IMG/VR virus record: IMGVR_UViG_3300005782_000013
Span: 1-35,493 of that record
Length of the DNA: 35,493 nt
Reading direction: 5' to 3' (one strand)
Origin: a virus
This document shows positions 6,774 through 14,931 of the stretch, piece by piece. Made by a program: the position numbers and the translations under genes. Each line of letters opens with the position of its first letter. Within the stretch, counting starts at the first letter, position 1. The notes beneath the pieces were generated by a model. It was not told the origin of the DNA and searched no databases. It worked only from the letters and a program-made list of their open reading frames with translations.

Positions 6774-7380
6774 AAAGATAAATATTATAAATTTTCCAGA
6801 CAAAAATGAAGTTTATAATAGGATAAACGGGGCTGCTACAGTTTGCTATCAGTCTTATCATAATGGGGCTGAATGCATCGAAAAATTTGTTAAAAAGTTA
6901 GTGAAAATGGGGCATCATAGTGTTTTAGAACACGTAAATATTACTGTGGCGATTGTTTGTGATCGTGGAGTTAGTCATGAATTAGTTAGGCATCGGTTGG
7001 CATCTTATAGTCAAGAATCTACTAGATATTGTAATTACGCTAGTGAAGGGTTTGGTGAAGAGATCGCCGTTATAAGGCCTATTTTTTATGATGAAGGCTC
7101 TCAGGCATATGAGGCATGGTATGCTGCGATGCAGCATTGTGAGGCTGCTTATTTAGGCTTAATAGAAACTGGTAGCTCTCCTCAAGAAGCTAGATCTGTT
7201 TTGCCCACTAGCTTAAAAACCGAAATAGTAATCACTGCTAATTTACAAGAATGGCGTCACATTTTTAATGTGAGATGTAAGCCGGCAGCACACCCTCAGA
7301 TGCGTTTTGTTATGAATAAATTATTAAAAGAATTTAAGGAAAGGTGTCCATTAGTCTTTGAAGATATTGTTGGCGAATAA
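6757..7380 (+). CDS. thyX: Flavin-dependent thymidylate synthase ThyX
   Basis: The 207-residue product has the ThyX signature RHRLASYSQESTRY, which fits the RHR-x7-S pattern with the nucleophilic/phosphate-binding Ser. It also has GHHSVLEHV upstream and LQEWRHIFNVRCKPAAHPQMR downstream, which bind FAD and dUMP. The enzyme makes dTMP from dUMP using methylene-tetrahydrofolate and NAD(P)H. Length is normal, so it is probably active. Placement is odd: it is nested between portal and MuF-like head genes, overlapping portal by 17 bases, instead of in the replication operon. It would therefore be made with late proteins, or the whole operon is expressed early enough to help supply thymidine for the AT-rich genome. 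Confidence 0.95.
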   Translation: MKVLSEKINIINFPDKNEVYNRINGAATVCYQSYHNGAECIEKFVKKLVKMGHHSVLEHVNITVAIVCDRGVSHELVRHRLASYSQESTRYCNYASEGFGEEIAVIRPIFYDEGSQAYEAWYAAMQHCEAAYLGLIETGSSPQEARSVLPTSLKTEIVITANLQEWRHIFNVRCKPAAHPQMRFVMNKLLKEFKERCPLVFEDIVGE

Positions 7381-7381
7381 A

Positions 7382-8344
7382 ATGATTCCTGTAGGCCTTT
7401 ACCAATTATTTAAGAGAGCGACCAAGGTTGACCCTACAAGAACATTAACATTAAGAAATAATTTTGCTCAAGACTTTAAAAATAGATTTAGGGCTATTAA
7501 GAATTTAATCCGTACCAGTATTGTCAAAAATGATTGTTTTGGCCTAAAAAAAGCTGGTTATGGTTTATTGTCGTCTATGGTAGTTACTCCATCCTCTAAG
7601 AATACTTCTGGGTGGAAGACTGAAATATACCCAATTACATATCGACAATATGCAGGGCAAAATGATGGTGATAAAATTGATAATTTTTTAGATTGGCTTG
7701 AAGAGAATGAAGATATTGCTCTTTTTCAAGAAGATCGTACTGGGCGTTCTACTAAGGTTAAAAATTCAATTTGGGCTGATATTTATATTAGAGCGGCTTA
7801 TTTATTAGGGATGCAATTTGCTAGAAACTACATTAAGAAAAACGATAACTTAATGAAAAAACTAGATATTTACTATGATATAAATACTGATAGCTCCGCT
7901 ATATTAAGTGATTTTATGATAAGAGATGTTCATTCTGAAGCTGTTGATTTAATTTATAATAGGGTTTATACTGATCTTGAAGGTATTACTTCAACTATTG
8001 AGGCTAACTTACGGAGAATATTGTCAGATGGGTTGGTTGCTGGAGAATCTCCGTTAAAAATAGCTAAAGATATTGTTAAAAAAATTGATTCAATTGGGAT
8101 TAATAGAGCTGAATTAATAGCTAGGACTGAAACTATTAGAGCACATCATCAGGCAAGCATTAACGAATACGAACGATATGGGGTCGATAAAGTTAAAGTA
8201 GAGGTTGAGTGGGTAACTGCATTTGATCCGTGTTCTATTTGTGCTGAATTAAGTGGTAAGTTCTTTACATTAAAAGAAATTTATACTATGATACCTAAAC
8301 ATCCTAGGTGTAGATGCGTTGCAGTCCCAATTGTTGAAGAATAA
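7382..8344 (+). CDS. MuF-like minor head protein
   Basis: The C-terminal third is a clear phage Mu F / SPP1 gp7 head-morphogenesis domain: LIARTETIRAHHQASINEYERYG, then WVTAFDPCSICAELSGKFF and HPRCRCVAVP with the conserved Cys pairs and His. The N-terminal 200 residues are helical and less conserved. I favour the ATG at 7382, two bases after the thyX stop, giving 320 residues; a TTG at 7358 inside thyX is the alternative. MuF-like proteins sit on the portal inside the procapsid and can be ejected or carry extra effector domains, but no toxin domain is evident here. Confidence 0.85.
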   Translation: MIPVGLYQLFKRATKVDPTRTLTLRNNFAQDFKNRFRAIKNLIRTSIVKNDCFGLKKAGYGLLSSMVVTPSSKNTSGWKTEIYPITYRQYAGQNDGDKIDNFLDWLEENEDIALFQEDRTGRSTKVKNSIWADIYIRAAYLLGMQFARNYIKKNDNLMKKLDIYYDINTDSSAILSDFMIRDVHSEAVDLIYNRVYTDLEGITSTIEANLRRILSDGLVAGESPLKIAKDIVKKIDSIGINRAELIARTETIRAHHQASINEYERYGVDKVKVEVEWVTAFDPCSICAELSGKFFTLKEIYTMIPKHPRCRCVAVPIVEE

Positions 8345-8516
8345 TTTTTTAAAAAATTGGCATATTAATTGCTCTTAAATCTTAAGATTTAAATCTTAAG
8401 AGTAAGACAAGACAAGATTAAGAATTAAGACAAGACATAAAGAAAAGAAAAAAATATATATTTTATAAAACTAAAATATATATGAAAAAAGAAAAGAAAA
8501 AAATAAGAGGTATTTG
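8345..8516. promoter_or_regulatory. Palindrome-rich intergenic gap inside the head operon
   Basis: This 172-base gap is the longest in the otherwise packed late operon. It contains AATTTTTTAAAAAATT (8343-8358), a perfect 20-base palindrome at 8381-8400 (half-site CTTAAGATTT) overlapping a second palindrome AAATCTTAAGATTT (8377-8390), a 12-base direct repeat TAAGACAAGACA at 8403 and 8426, and a hairpin with perfect 12-base arms (8454-8465 and 8472-8483, six-base loop) flanked by purine runs. No T-rich terminator follows a GC stem. It may be an mRNA-processing or translation-control element, or a protein-binding or origin-like site. No ORF is supported inside it. Confidence 0.6.
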
Positions 8517-10022
8517 ATGACTGTTCCGATTAATTTTTACTTTGCTTCTAATATCGATGGAACAAAGCCTCAAGAAAAACTTTTGCTTGGCCAAAAATAC
8601 TACATTTTGCCTGTAGTCATGATGGTTGAGGGAGCCTATACGCCAAACATTGAAAATGGCGGGAGCCAAGATGTTGATACGATCTATTTCCCTGCTGCTG
8701 TTTTACAAAAGAGTTTAAATGGGTGGAATGGTCGACCCATTATGCGTGATCATCCAGATGGATTTATTTCGTCTAATGACCCTAGCGTTTATGAAAAGCA
8801 ATGGGTAGGTTATATTTTTAATGCTTCATATAATACGTCTAAAAAAGCGTTGTCAGCTGAGGCTTGGTTGAATGTAGATAAAGCAGAAGATATAATATTA
8901 TTATATACATCTGGCGAAAAAATTGATATAAGTATAGGAGCATATGGAGATTTAATTGATACTAGAGGTATAATAAATGGGAAGAAATATACTTTAGAAA
9001 TTAAAAATTTAGTCCCGGATCATTTAGCAATATTATTGGATACTGTAGGGGCTTGTAGCAATAAAGATGGTTGCGGGCTTGGGATCGCAGCATCTAAAAA
9101 ATTTCTAATTGTAGGAGAAGAAATGGCTGATAAATCCGACAATACTTCCAGTAAGCTTCATTTAGAGAAAGAAGAAAAGGGAAAAGATATCCCTTGCCCT
9201 ACAGATATTGCGGCTATTTTGTCTACAGCAAGAAATCCTAAATATAAAGGGACTGAAACTATTTCTTGGGCTGATGTAGGTAAAACTATTGGTGATTATG
9301 TCCAGGGATATTTTAAACATAGTGGTAAATCTAAGCCTGATGATTTTTCGAAGCGTATCAGCGATATGCCAACTGAAGTTAAAAACTGGATTGCTTCTAA
9401 ATCTTTGTTAGGAGATAGTGCGGCTGAAGATGGGGCTAATTTAGTATTTTTTCCTGTCGTTAACCCAGGGACTGATAAATTAAATGCAGGTGCTTTACGT
9501 GCAGTTTTGTCTGGGCGAGGGGCACAGGCAGATATTTCTGATGCTGCAAAAAAATCAGCTCAAACAAAGGCTAGAAGTTTATTAGATAAAGAATTTAACA
9601 AGGAAACTGAAATGTCTTCAAAAGAGTTTATTTCTGAGGAACAATCTGTGGAGGTGGTTTCTTCTCAGCATAATGAAGGTGATCGTGTGGTTAGTTTTGA
9701 GGAGAAAATGGATGCCTTCATTAAGGACGTTGGGGATAATGATTTGCGTAACGCTTTAGCTGAAGCTGTTGAGGAGCGGTCTAAAAAACGGAACCAAGCT
9801 GTTGAGGTTATCAATGCTTTTGATAAGGTTAAATTTTGTGAAAAATTTTTGTCGGCTATTGCCCTTGAGCATTTAACTAAAATCAGTGAGCTTGTAATGA
9901 TCGCTAACACAAAAGGTAAGGATAGCCTCGCTCTATCTACAGTAGATTTTGGTTTGCAGGGAGCGCCTCCTTTAAAGGCGTTAAAATATGTCCCGCCGGC
10001 TAAAATCAGTTGGGATAATTAG
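8517..10022 (+). CDS. DUF2213-type prohead protease fused to a scaffold-like region
   Basis: The start is the ATG at 8517, with AAGAGG six bases upstream; a TTG one codon earlier is ignored. Of 501 residues, about the first 200 match DUF2213: GWNGRPIMRDHPDG with the putative catalytic His, DISIGAYGD with the putative Ser, and VPDHLAILLDTVGACSNKDGCG. The middle has a small domain (LNAGALRAVLSGRG-x-QADIS, then AKKSAQTKARSLLDKEF) seen in other phage protease-scaffold proteins. The C-terminal part (from about 370) is charged and helical and probably acts as scaffold. Such proteins form the internal scaffold of the procapsid, then process capsid proteins and themselves. The gene lies just before the cement and capsid genes, as expected. 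Confidence 0.8.
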   Translation: MTVPINFYFASNIDGTKPQEKLLLGQKYYILPVVMMVEGAYTPNIENGGSQDVDTIYFPAAVLQKSLNGWNGRPIMRDHPDGFISSNDPSVYEKQWVGYIFNASYNTSKKALSAEAWLNVDKAEDIILLYTSGEKIDISIGAYGDLIDTRGIINGKKYTLEIKNLVPDHLAILLDTVGACSNKDGCGLGIAASKKFLIVGEEMADKSDNTSSKLHLEKEEKGKDIPCPTDIAAILSTARNPKYKGTETISWADVGKTIGDYVQGYFKHSGKSKPDDFSKRISDMPTEVKNWIASKSLLGDSAAEDGANLVFFPVVNPGTDKLNAGALRAVLSGRGAQADISDAAKKSAQTKARSLLDKEFNKETEMSSKEFISEEQSVEVVSSQHNEGDRVVSFEEKMDAFIKDVGDNDLRNALAEAVEERSKKRNQAVEVINAFDKVKFCEKFLSAIALEHLTKISELVMIANTKGKDSLALSTVDFGLQGAPPLKALKYVPPAKISWDN

Positions 10023-10024
10023 GG

Positions 10025-10483
10025 ATGTTTGAACCAACAAAAATAATTATTGGAAGTTTGGTTGTTCCTACCATTGATTTTGGTATAGCTGTGGCTCCAA
10101 TGCAGCCTGGTAGTGTTGTAAAGTTAACCGGTAATTATGTTGGGGAGTTATTGGAGTTTTGTGGGATCGGTACCGTTGCGGCCACAGCTATAATTTCTAT
10201 TGCGTTAGAAAAAGAGTTGGGGGACATTGATTATAACTATCAAACTGGAGATTCCGTTAGTGTAGCTTTTTTGCGTAGTGGCCAACAGTTTTGGTGTAGG
10301 TTAGCTTCAAATCAAGTTGTTGCCCCAGGTGATTTTTTGTGCTCGTCGACAACCATTGGGATGGTTAAAAAATATGATTTAGAGGGGGTCCCAAGTGGGC
10401 ATCCGAATACTCTTATTGCGATAGCCTATGAAAATAAAGTTACCGATGAAAACCCAGGGATCGTCCACGCTATGATTATTTAG
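10025..10483 (+). CDS. Capsid cement/decoration-like protein, paralog 1
   Basis: The 152-residue product is a beta-rich protein that shares with the next four paralogs the layout: PGS/PGxxV near residue 27, an (A)IxIALE-type strand, GDSVSVAFLRSGQQFW, QVVAPGDFLCSS, and a C-terminal LIAIAYENKVT-x-IVHAMII strand. This resembles small phage head-decoration or cement proteins that clamp capsid lattices. It is the most diverged of the five at its N-terminus. It follows the protease/scaffold gene by two bases. Assignment to decoration is by context and fold pattern, not by a recognised named family. Confidence 0.6.
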   Translation: MFEPTKIIIGSLVVPTIDFGIAVAPMQPGSVVKLTGNYVGELLEFCGIGTVAATAIISIALEKELGDIDYNYQTGDSVSVAFLRSGQQFWCRLASNQVVAPGDFLCSSTTIGMVKKYDLEGVPSGHPNTLIAIAYENKVTDENPGIVHAMII

Positions 10484-10502
10484 GTGATAAAGGAGATTTT
10501 AA

Positions 10503-10961
10503 ATGGCTATTGCTAATATCCTTACGTCTAGTTACAGCAAGGCTACATTGGTTAGTGGAGTATTACATGAGGGTGCACTGCCAGGTTTTCTTGTACATAT
10601 TCTTGAGAAGCAGGCTGATGGTACCTTAGTTTTTAGAGCAGTCAACTCCGACAATGCGTCAGTTAGCTGCGCCATTGTATTGGAAGATGTGGCTGCCGGA
10701 CAGGTAATTGATTTTCAGCTTGATCAGGGGACCAGAATTACCGTTGCTTATGTGCCATCAGGAGAAACATTTTATGCTTATTTAACTGCTTCACAAACGG
10801 TTGTGGTCGGAGACTTATTGTCATCCAGTGCAGCTGCTGGTAGGTTGCAAAAATATCCTGGTGGTGCCCCTGCTGCACCTAACTGTATTGTAGCCGTTGC
10901 GTTAGAAGATGTAACCACTGGAGTTGGTGAGTATAGAACAATAAAAGTTAGTGCATTTTAA
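10503..10961 (+). CDS. Capsid cement/decoration-like protein, paralog 2
   Basis: The 152-residue product begins MAIANILTSSYSKATLVSG and contains PGFLVHI, the AIVLEDVAAG strand, ITVAYVPSGETFYAYL, QTVVVGDLLSSS, GRLQKY and a final CIVAVALEDVTT-x-IKVSAF. These blocks occur in the same order in paralogs 4 and 5. AAAGGAG stands at good distance before the ATG. The likely role is capsid-surface stabilisation. As the least embellished copy it is useful as the family reference. Confidence 0.65.
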   Translation: MAIANILTSSYSKATLVSGVLHEGALPGFLVHILEKQADGTLVFRAVNSDNASVSCAIVLEDVAAGQVIDFQLDQGTRITVAYVPSGETFYAYLTASQTVVVGDLLSSSAAAGRLQKYPGGAPAAPNCIVAVALEDVTTGVGEYRTIKVSAF

Positions 10962-10970
10962 AGGGACCAT

Positions 10971-11480
10971 ATGAGTCAAATACCTACGATACCTCCTAAA
11001 ACAATTATTGTCGCTGGTTTAGATCAAATGATCACTTTTAGTGGTATTTGTGCCCAAGATACTGCATCTATTATGATGCCTGGCAAGATGGTAAAGGTAA
11101 AACCTGGTGGTCCGCATAATGCATTTGTGGTTGAAACTGCTGTTTTTAGTGATTTGCAGCCTACTAATAAGGCTATCGTTTTAGATGATATTAGTCGCGG
11201 TGTTGGGGTTGATCATGAGTTTGTTGTTGGAGAATCTATCACTGTGGCTTTTCTAACAGCTGGGGTTATGTTTTGGGGTAGGTGGGATGATTTCATCCCT
11301 AGGGATATTGACATTGGTGAGTATGTTTGTGGCCCTCGTAGTTCAGTTGTTGATAGTTTGGGTAAACTTAGTAGATGGGAAGCACAAACAGTACATCCTC
11401 CAATGTATGGGATTGCGTTGACTAAAAGGGATTCCGGGGCTGAATATGAGTGGGTTTTGGTAAGGTATACTGATACATAA
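10971..11480 (+). CDS. Capsid cement/decoration-like protein, paralog 3
   Basis: The 169-residue product keeps the family blocks in a diverged form: MMPGKMVKVKPGG, KAIVLDDISRGVG, ESITVAFLTAGVMFWGRWD, IDIGEYVCGP and YGIALTKRDSGAEYEWVLVRY. It lacks the SSYSKA start of paralogs 2, 4 and 5. AAGGGA precedes the ATG. It may occupy a different symmetry position on the capsid or have taken a neck or fibre role; this is inference. Confidence 0.6.
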   Translation: MSQIPTIPPKTIIVAGLDQMITFSGICAQDTASIMMPGKMVKVKPGGPHNAFVVETAVFSDLQPTNKAIVLDDISRGVGVDHEFVVGESITVAFLTAGVMFWGRWDDFIPRDIDIGEYVCGPRSSVVDSLGKLSRWEAQTVHPPMYGIALTKRDSGAEYEWVLVRYTDT

Positions 11481-11527
11481 TATTTTTTTAAAAATATGGT
11501 ATTTATTTGTTTGGTATGGGAGACGTG

Positions 11528-11995
11528 ATGGCTATTAATTATTTCCCTACAACAATTTTATGTTCTAGTTATAGCAAAGCATTTTTAGCGGATGGTGCTA
11601 CATCGGGTGCGGTAATGCCTGGGATGCTTGCAGAAGTTATTGGTAGATTGATTGATGGAACTGTTATATATCGTCCTACGTTGGTAGAAAATGGTACAGC
11701 TACATGTTGTGTCGTTTTAGAAAATATAGCGATGGGGGCAATGGTTGGGGAGAGGATTTTTTCTCCTGATGAACGGATTACTGTGGCATATATTCCTCCA
11801 GGAGAAATGTTTAATGGGTTGGCAGACGAGGACCAAACGATAACAGTTGGAGATCATTTGACTTGTAGTGGGGGTGGACGTTTCCATCGGTTTACAATCG
11901 CTCCAGTCTATTCAAATGTTGTAGTTGCTATTGCGATGGAAAACATAGTAATACCGGCGGGAGATTATGCTTATATTAAGATGGTAGCGTTCTAA
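11528..11995 (+). CDS. Capsid cement/decoration-like protein, paralog 4
   Basis: The start is taken at the ATG at 11528 because GGGAG lies six bases upstream; a TTG at 11507 in the same frame has no such site. The 155-residue product is close to paralog 2: ILCSSYSKAFLADG, VMPGMLAEVI, CVVLENIAMG, ITVAYIPPGEMFNGL, QTITVGDHLTCSGGGRF, VVVAIAMENIV and IKMVAF. It shares an exact 18-base DNA segment with paralog 5. It lies directly before the major capsid gene. Confidence 0.65.
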   Translation: MAINYFPTTILCSSYSKAFLADGATSGAVMPGMLAEVIGRLIDGTVIYRPTLVENGTATCCVVLENIAMGAMVGERIFSPDERITVAYIPPGEMFNGLADEDQTITVGDHLTCSGGGRFHRFTIAPVYSNVVVAIAMENIVIPAGDYAYIKMVAF

Positions 11996-12020
11996 TATTT
12001 TGTTTATGAGGGAGATACAA

Positions 12021-13037
12021 ATGAATAATAATGAAGTTTCTGTCGAAACTATTAACAATGGTGAGCCTTCTGGGCAGGTTTCTGCGGCGTTGTTAGAACA
12101 ATATGGTGGCACTCGTATCAATTTAAGTGAATTGCGCAGTTTGCAACTATTTCCTAGAAATTTGTGGGAATCTTTTGATAATGTTTTGGTAGAAACTGCT
12201 AAAGAAGAATTGGTGGGGGTAGCAGATTTAAACAAAAGGGCGCAGTTGACAGTTAATTTTGATGCTATGTCTGCCGGAGTTTATGTACGAGATATAGCTT
12301 CTGGGATGGAAGACGCTTCCACCGGGTTAACTCCTGATAGTCGTGGATATGCTGAACAGCTTAATCTGGCTACTATTAGTGTGCCATTATTTGTGACCTA
12401 TAAGGATTTTTTGGTCAATGCTAGATATATGGCTGAGGCAGCTAGAGTTGGATTGCCACTAAGAACACAAATGGTGGTTGAAGCGACTAGGTCTGTTTCT
12501 AGGGCGTTGGAGTATCAGCTGTTTAGAGGGGATTTTATGGCCAGTGGAGCTACGGCTTGGGGGTATACTACATTCCCTCAGCGAAATCTCTACACAATTA
12601 CTTCATGGTTGACTGAAACTCCAGCGAATATTGTTCAACAAATTGATGATATGGTAGGGAAGTCTGTAACAAACAAACATTTTGGCCCTTGGATTTTATA
12701 TTTGCCATATGCGTATTATTCTGTAATGAATCAAGATTATTTTGTTAATGCTGTTTATGGAGCAATGACAATTAGGCAGCGTATTTTGCAGCTTCCTGGG
12801 ATAGAAGACATAAGATTTACTTATCAATTGGGGAGTGTAAAAGAAGAAGTGGTTTTGGTAGAGATGAGAAGCAATACCGTGCAATTAATTAATGGGTTAC
12901 CTTTGTCTGTTGTTGATTGGGAGCCTGCTGGGACGCCAAATTGGACTCATTTGTTTAAAGTCTTGACCATTACTGTTCCTTTATTAGTTGCTGATTATAA
13001 TGGGAATTGTGGTATTGTTCATGGGTCTATCACATAA
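12021..13037 (+). CDS. Major capsid protein (HK97 fold, DUF2184/encapsulin-like)
   Basis: I start the gene at the ATG at 12021, seven bases after GAGGGAG; a TTG at 12000 is weaker. The 338-residue product has the expected capsid landmarks: an N-terminal arm, a segment VPLFVTYKDFLVNARYMAEAARVG leading into the spine helix (ATRSVSRALEYQLFRGDF), a P-domain/A-domain region with GPWILYLPYAYYSVMNQDYF, and a late strand VVLVEMRSNTVQLI followed by ITVPLLVADYNGNCGIVHG. It has no long N-terminal delta domain, in keeping with a separate scaffold. It forms the icosahedral shell, and its neighbours on both sides are cement-like paralogs. Confidence 0.85.
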   Translation: MNNNEVSVETINNGEPSGQVSAALLEQYGGTRINLSELRSLQLFPRNLWESFDNVLVETAKEELVGVADLNKRAQLTVNFDAMSAGVYVRDIASGMEDASTGLTPDSRGYAEQLNLATISVPLFVTYKDFLVNARYMAEAARVGLPLRTQMVVEATRSVSRALEYQLFRGDFMASGATAWGYTTFPQRNLYTITSWLTETPANIVQQIDDMVGKSVTNKHFGPWILYLPYAYYSVMNQDYFVNAVYGAMTIRQRILQLPGIEDIRFTYQLGSVKEEVVLVEMRSNTVQLINGLPLSVVDWEPAGTPNWTHLFKVLTITVPLLVADYNGNCGIVHGSIT

Positions 13038-13052
13038 GGAGAGGAGGTTTTA

Positions 13053-13622
13053 ATGCCAGCCCCTCCAGTTAAACTTGGTAATATTGCATGGGGAGAAGAC
13101 ACTTATTTAGGGTCTGCTGATAGGTATATTATAGGATGGAATGTTCCGTATAGAGAAGAACATGGATTTAATATTTTATGTTCTAGTTATTGTAAGGCTG
13201 TATTGGTTTCTGCTATTTTAGGTGATTCCCATAGTGTCCCTGGAGAGATTATGGTGGTATCTGATATTGCTGCTGATGGGACCTATTATTATAAATCTTC
13301 TAATGAGATTCATAGGTCTATTGGTTGTGCGGTTTTATTGAATCATTTTGAATATGGGCATTCATTTAAAGTATATAATGGTTATGATAGGATAACCGTT
13401 GCACATTTGTCTCGTGGGGCATTGTTTCTTGGATGGCTTGAGCTTGAGCAAGAAATTGTTGTAGGAGATTTTTTGCAGGCCGGTGGTGGAGGAGCTTTAA
13501 GGAAATTTGTTGGTGGATCCCCTGCAGTTTCTGGAGTAGATCGTATTTTAGGTGTCTCTTTAACAGGGGCTAATACCGTTGGGGAAGAAAATAGAGTATT
13601 GATTAAGGTATGTGTTTTTTAA
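13053..13622 (+). CDS. Capsid cement/decoration-like protein, paralog 5
   Basis: The 189-residue product has a unique N-terminal extension of about 40 residues, then the family blocks: ILCSSYCKAVLVSA, VPGEIMVVSD, GCAVLLNHFEYG, ITVAHLSRGALFLGWL, QEIVVGDFLQAGGGG, ILGVSLTGANTVG and VLIKVCVF. A strong GGAGAGGAGG site precedes the ATG. It is the only copy downstream of the capsid gene. The extension could be an exposed domain or an anchoring arm. Confidence 0.65.
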   Translation: MPAPPVKLGNIAWGEDTYLGSADRYIIGWNVPYREEHGFNILCSSYCKAVLVSAILGDSHSVPGEIMVVSDIAADGTYYYKSSNEIHRSIGCAVLLNHFEYGHSFKVYNGYDRITVAHLSRGALFLGWLELEQEIVVGDFLQAGGGGALRKFVGGSPAVSGVDRILGVSLTGANTVGEENRVLIKVCVF

Positions 13623-13636
13623 CGTAAGCAGGTGAT

Positions 13637-14122
13637 ATGGCTGATATTTTTATTTATAGTAATATAGGCAATACTTCTTATGCAGAGGCCATTGGTTTTG
13701 AGTTAAATAATTTAACGGTAGACGACAGGGATAGTGTTGATGTATTTGTTGGACCTGGCCATGTACGGAATGTAATTGATACCAAAATTGATGATATGCA
13801 AATTAATGGATTGATTTCTAGTGCGATTATATTGGTTAGGGAGCGTTTGGGTGATCATGTGTTGAGAACTTCCGTTGGTCTTGAGATAATAAAATGGCTT
13901 ACTGCACATTTTGTATCGTTAGTAGACAATACTCAACGAATTACCAAAGAGCAAATTGGTGACCTTGAAGTTGATTATAGTGATGTTGATGCAAAGGTTC
14001 AGCTTGAGATTGGGTTGGGGGGTATCCTTTCTACCCGTTGGGGGCGTGTAGCGGCTGCTATGGATCAGACCGGTAGTTTGGCAAAAGCCGGCGGGACTTC
14101 TATCAAGTTATATGCGTTGTGA
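13637..14122 (+). CDS. Head-tail connector/adaptor protein
   Basis: The 161-residue product follows the capsid block and precedes the head-closure and neck genes, the usual site of the adaptor that docks on the portal. The N-terminal half contains VDVFVGPGHVRNVIDTKIDD and VRERLGDHVLRTSVGLEIIKWLTAHF, a helical bundle pattern that resembles the DUF4054/gp6-like adaptors. The C-terminal half has the IGDLEVDYSDV and LSTRWGRVAAAMDQTG segments. AGGTGA precedes the ATG. The function is inferred mostly from order and size. Confidence 0.6.
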   Translation: MADIFIYSNIGNTSYAEAIGFELNNLTVDDRDSVDVFVGPGHVRNVIDTKIDDMQINGLISSAIILVRERLGDHVLRTSVGLEIIKWLTAHFVSLVDNTQRITKEQIGDLEVDYSDVDAKVQLEIGLGGILSTRWGRVAAAMDQTGSLAKAGGTSIKLYAL

Positions 14123-14126
14123 CAAA

Positions 14127-14534
14127 ATGGGTATTTGGTGGGTAGAAAAGTTTTTAATTGATATATGTGTGTATTGGCGGCCTGCCAAAATAGATGGATA
14201 TGGTAATGCAATTTGGGAATACCCAATTGAGATAAAATGTAAGTGGTTTGAAAATCAAAATAAGACTAACTTATCGTCGGGGATGTCTTTAGGCTCTAGT
14301 TCAGTATTTTATGCTATTTATCCAGTATTAGTTGGTGGGTATGTTTTTAATGGGAGGTTAAAAGATTTTATTGATCCAGTTACCCCTCCATATAATCAGA
14401 AGCTTTTCGGTAAGGCTTTGGAAGTCCCTTGGGACCCTTGGCAACAAAAGTTAGCTTCTCAAATTATAGAAGCCAACAAAATGACTCCTTTGTATAATAG
14501 TACTGATTTCTATATTAGAGCGTTAACTTCATGA
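14127..14534 (+). CDS. Head closure/neck protein
   Basis: The 135-residue product (from the ATG at 14127; an in-frame ATG at 14112 overlaps the previous gene) contains CVYWRPAKIDGYGNAIWEYPIEIKCKW, which resembles the start of small phage head-completion proteins, usually with a WxxTxxDGYG-type turn followed by a CRW/CKW strand. The rest is beta-rich and ends with FYIRALTS. It overlaps the next gene by four bases. It probably seals the connector. Confidence 0.6.
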   Translation: MGIWWVEKFLIDICVYWRPAKIDGYGNAIWEYPIEIKCKWFENQNKTNLSSGMSLGSSSVFYAIYPVLVGGYVFNGRLKDFIDPVTPPYNQKLFGKALEVPWDPWQQKLASQIIEANKMTPLYNSTDFYIRALTS

Positions 14535-14926
14535 GAGTAGCATTTAAAATTATTGGGGCGGATGAATTAATTGGTAATTTAATTAAATTGTCTACACGTG
14601 AAGCTAAAATGGCTTTTAAAGGTGCTGCAAGAGAAATTGCTATTGATATTCAACGTGTTGCGCAGCAACAGACTCCAGTTAAAACTGGATTTTTACGGCA
14701 GAGCGCTCGAAATCAGATTTTGGTTACTACTAATCGTTATGCTAATGCGATAATATATTATTTGGCTAAATATGCTATATATGTACATGAGCATACTTGG
14801 AAGAAACATAGAACTGGTTCTGCTAAATTTTTAGAGTTGGCTATTTATGGTGAGATTAAAAAAGTGAGGGGTATTTTAGTAAAATATATTAATAAAGCTT
14901 TTATATCTGTTTCTTCGAAGAAATAA
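14531..14926 (+). CDS. HK97 gp10-like tail completion/neck protein
   Basis: The 131-residue product shows the gp10-like family pattern: an N-terminal beta strand (VAFKIIGADELIGNL), a long helix with VAQQQTPVKTGFLRQSARNQ, a YAIYVHEHTWKKHRTGSAKFLELA block, and a C-terminal basic helix. Proteins of this type join head and tail. The ATGA overlap with the previous stop indicates coupled translation. Confidence 0.8.
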   Translation: MRVAFKIIGADELIGNLIKLSTREAKMAFKGAAREIAIDIQRVAQQQTPVKTGFLRQSARNQILVTTNRYANAIIYYLAKYAIYVHEHTWKKHRTGSAKFLELAIYGEIKKVRGILVKYINKAFISVSSKK

Positions 14927-14931
14927 GGCAT

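Noticed and set aside
8343-8483. Rho-independent terminator after the MuF-like gene
   Set aside because: The palindromes are AT-only and are not followed by a proper U-run; the same operon clearly continues to the essential protease and capsid genes.
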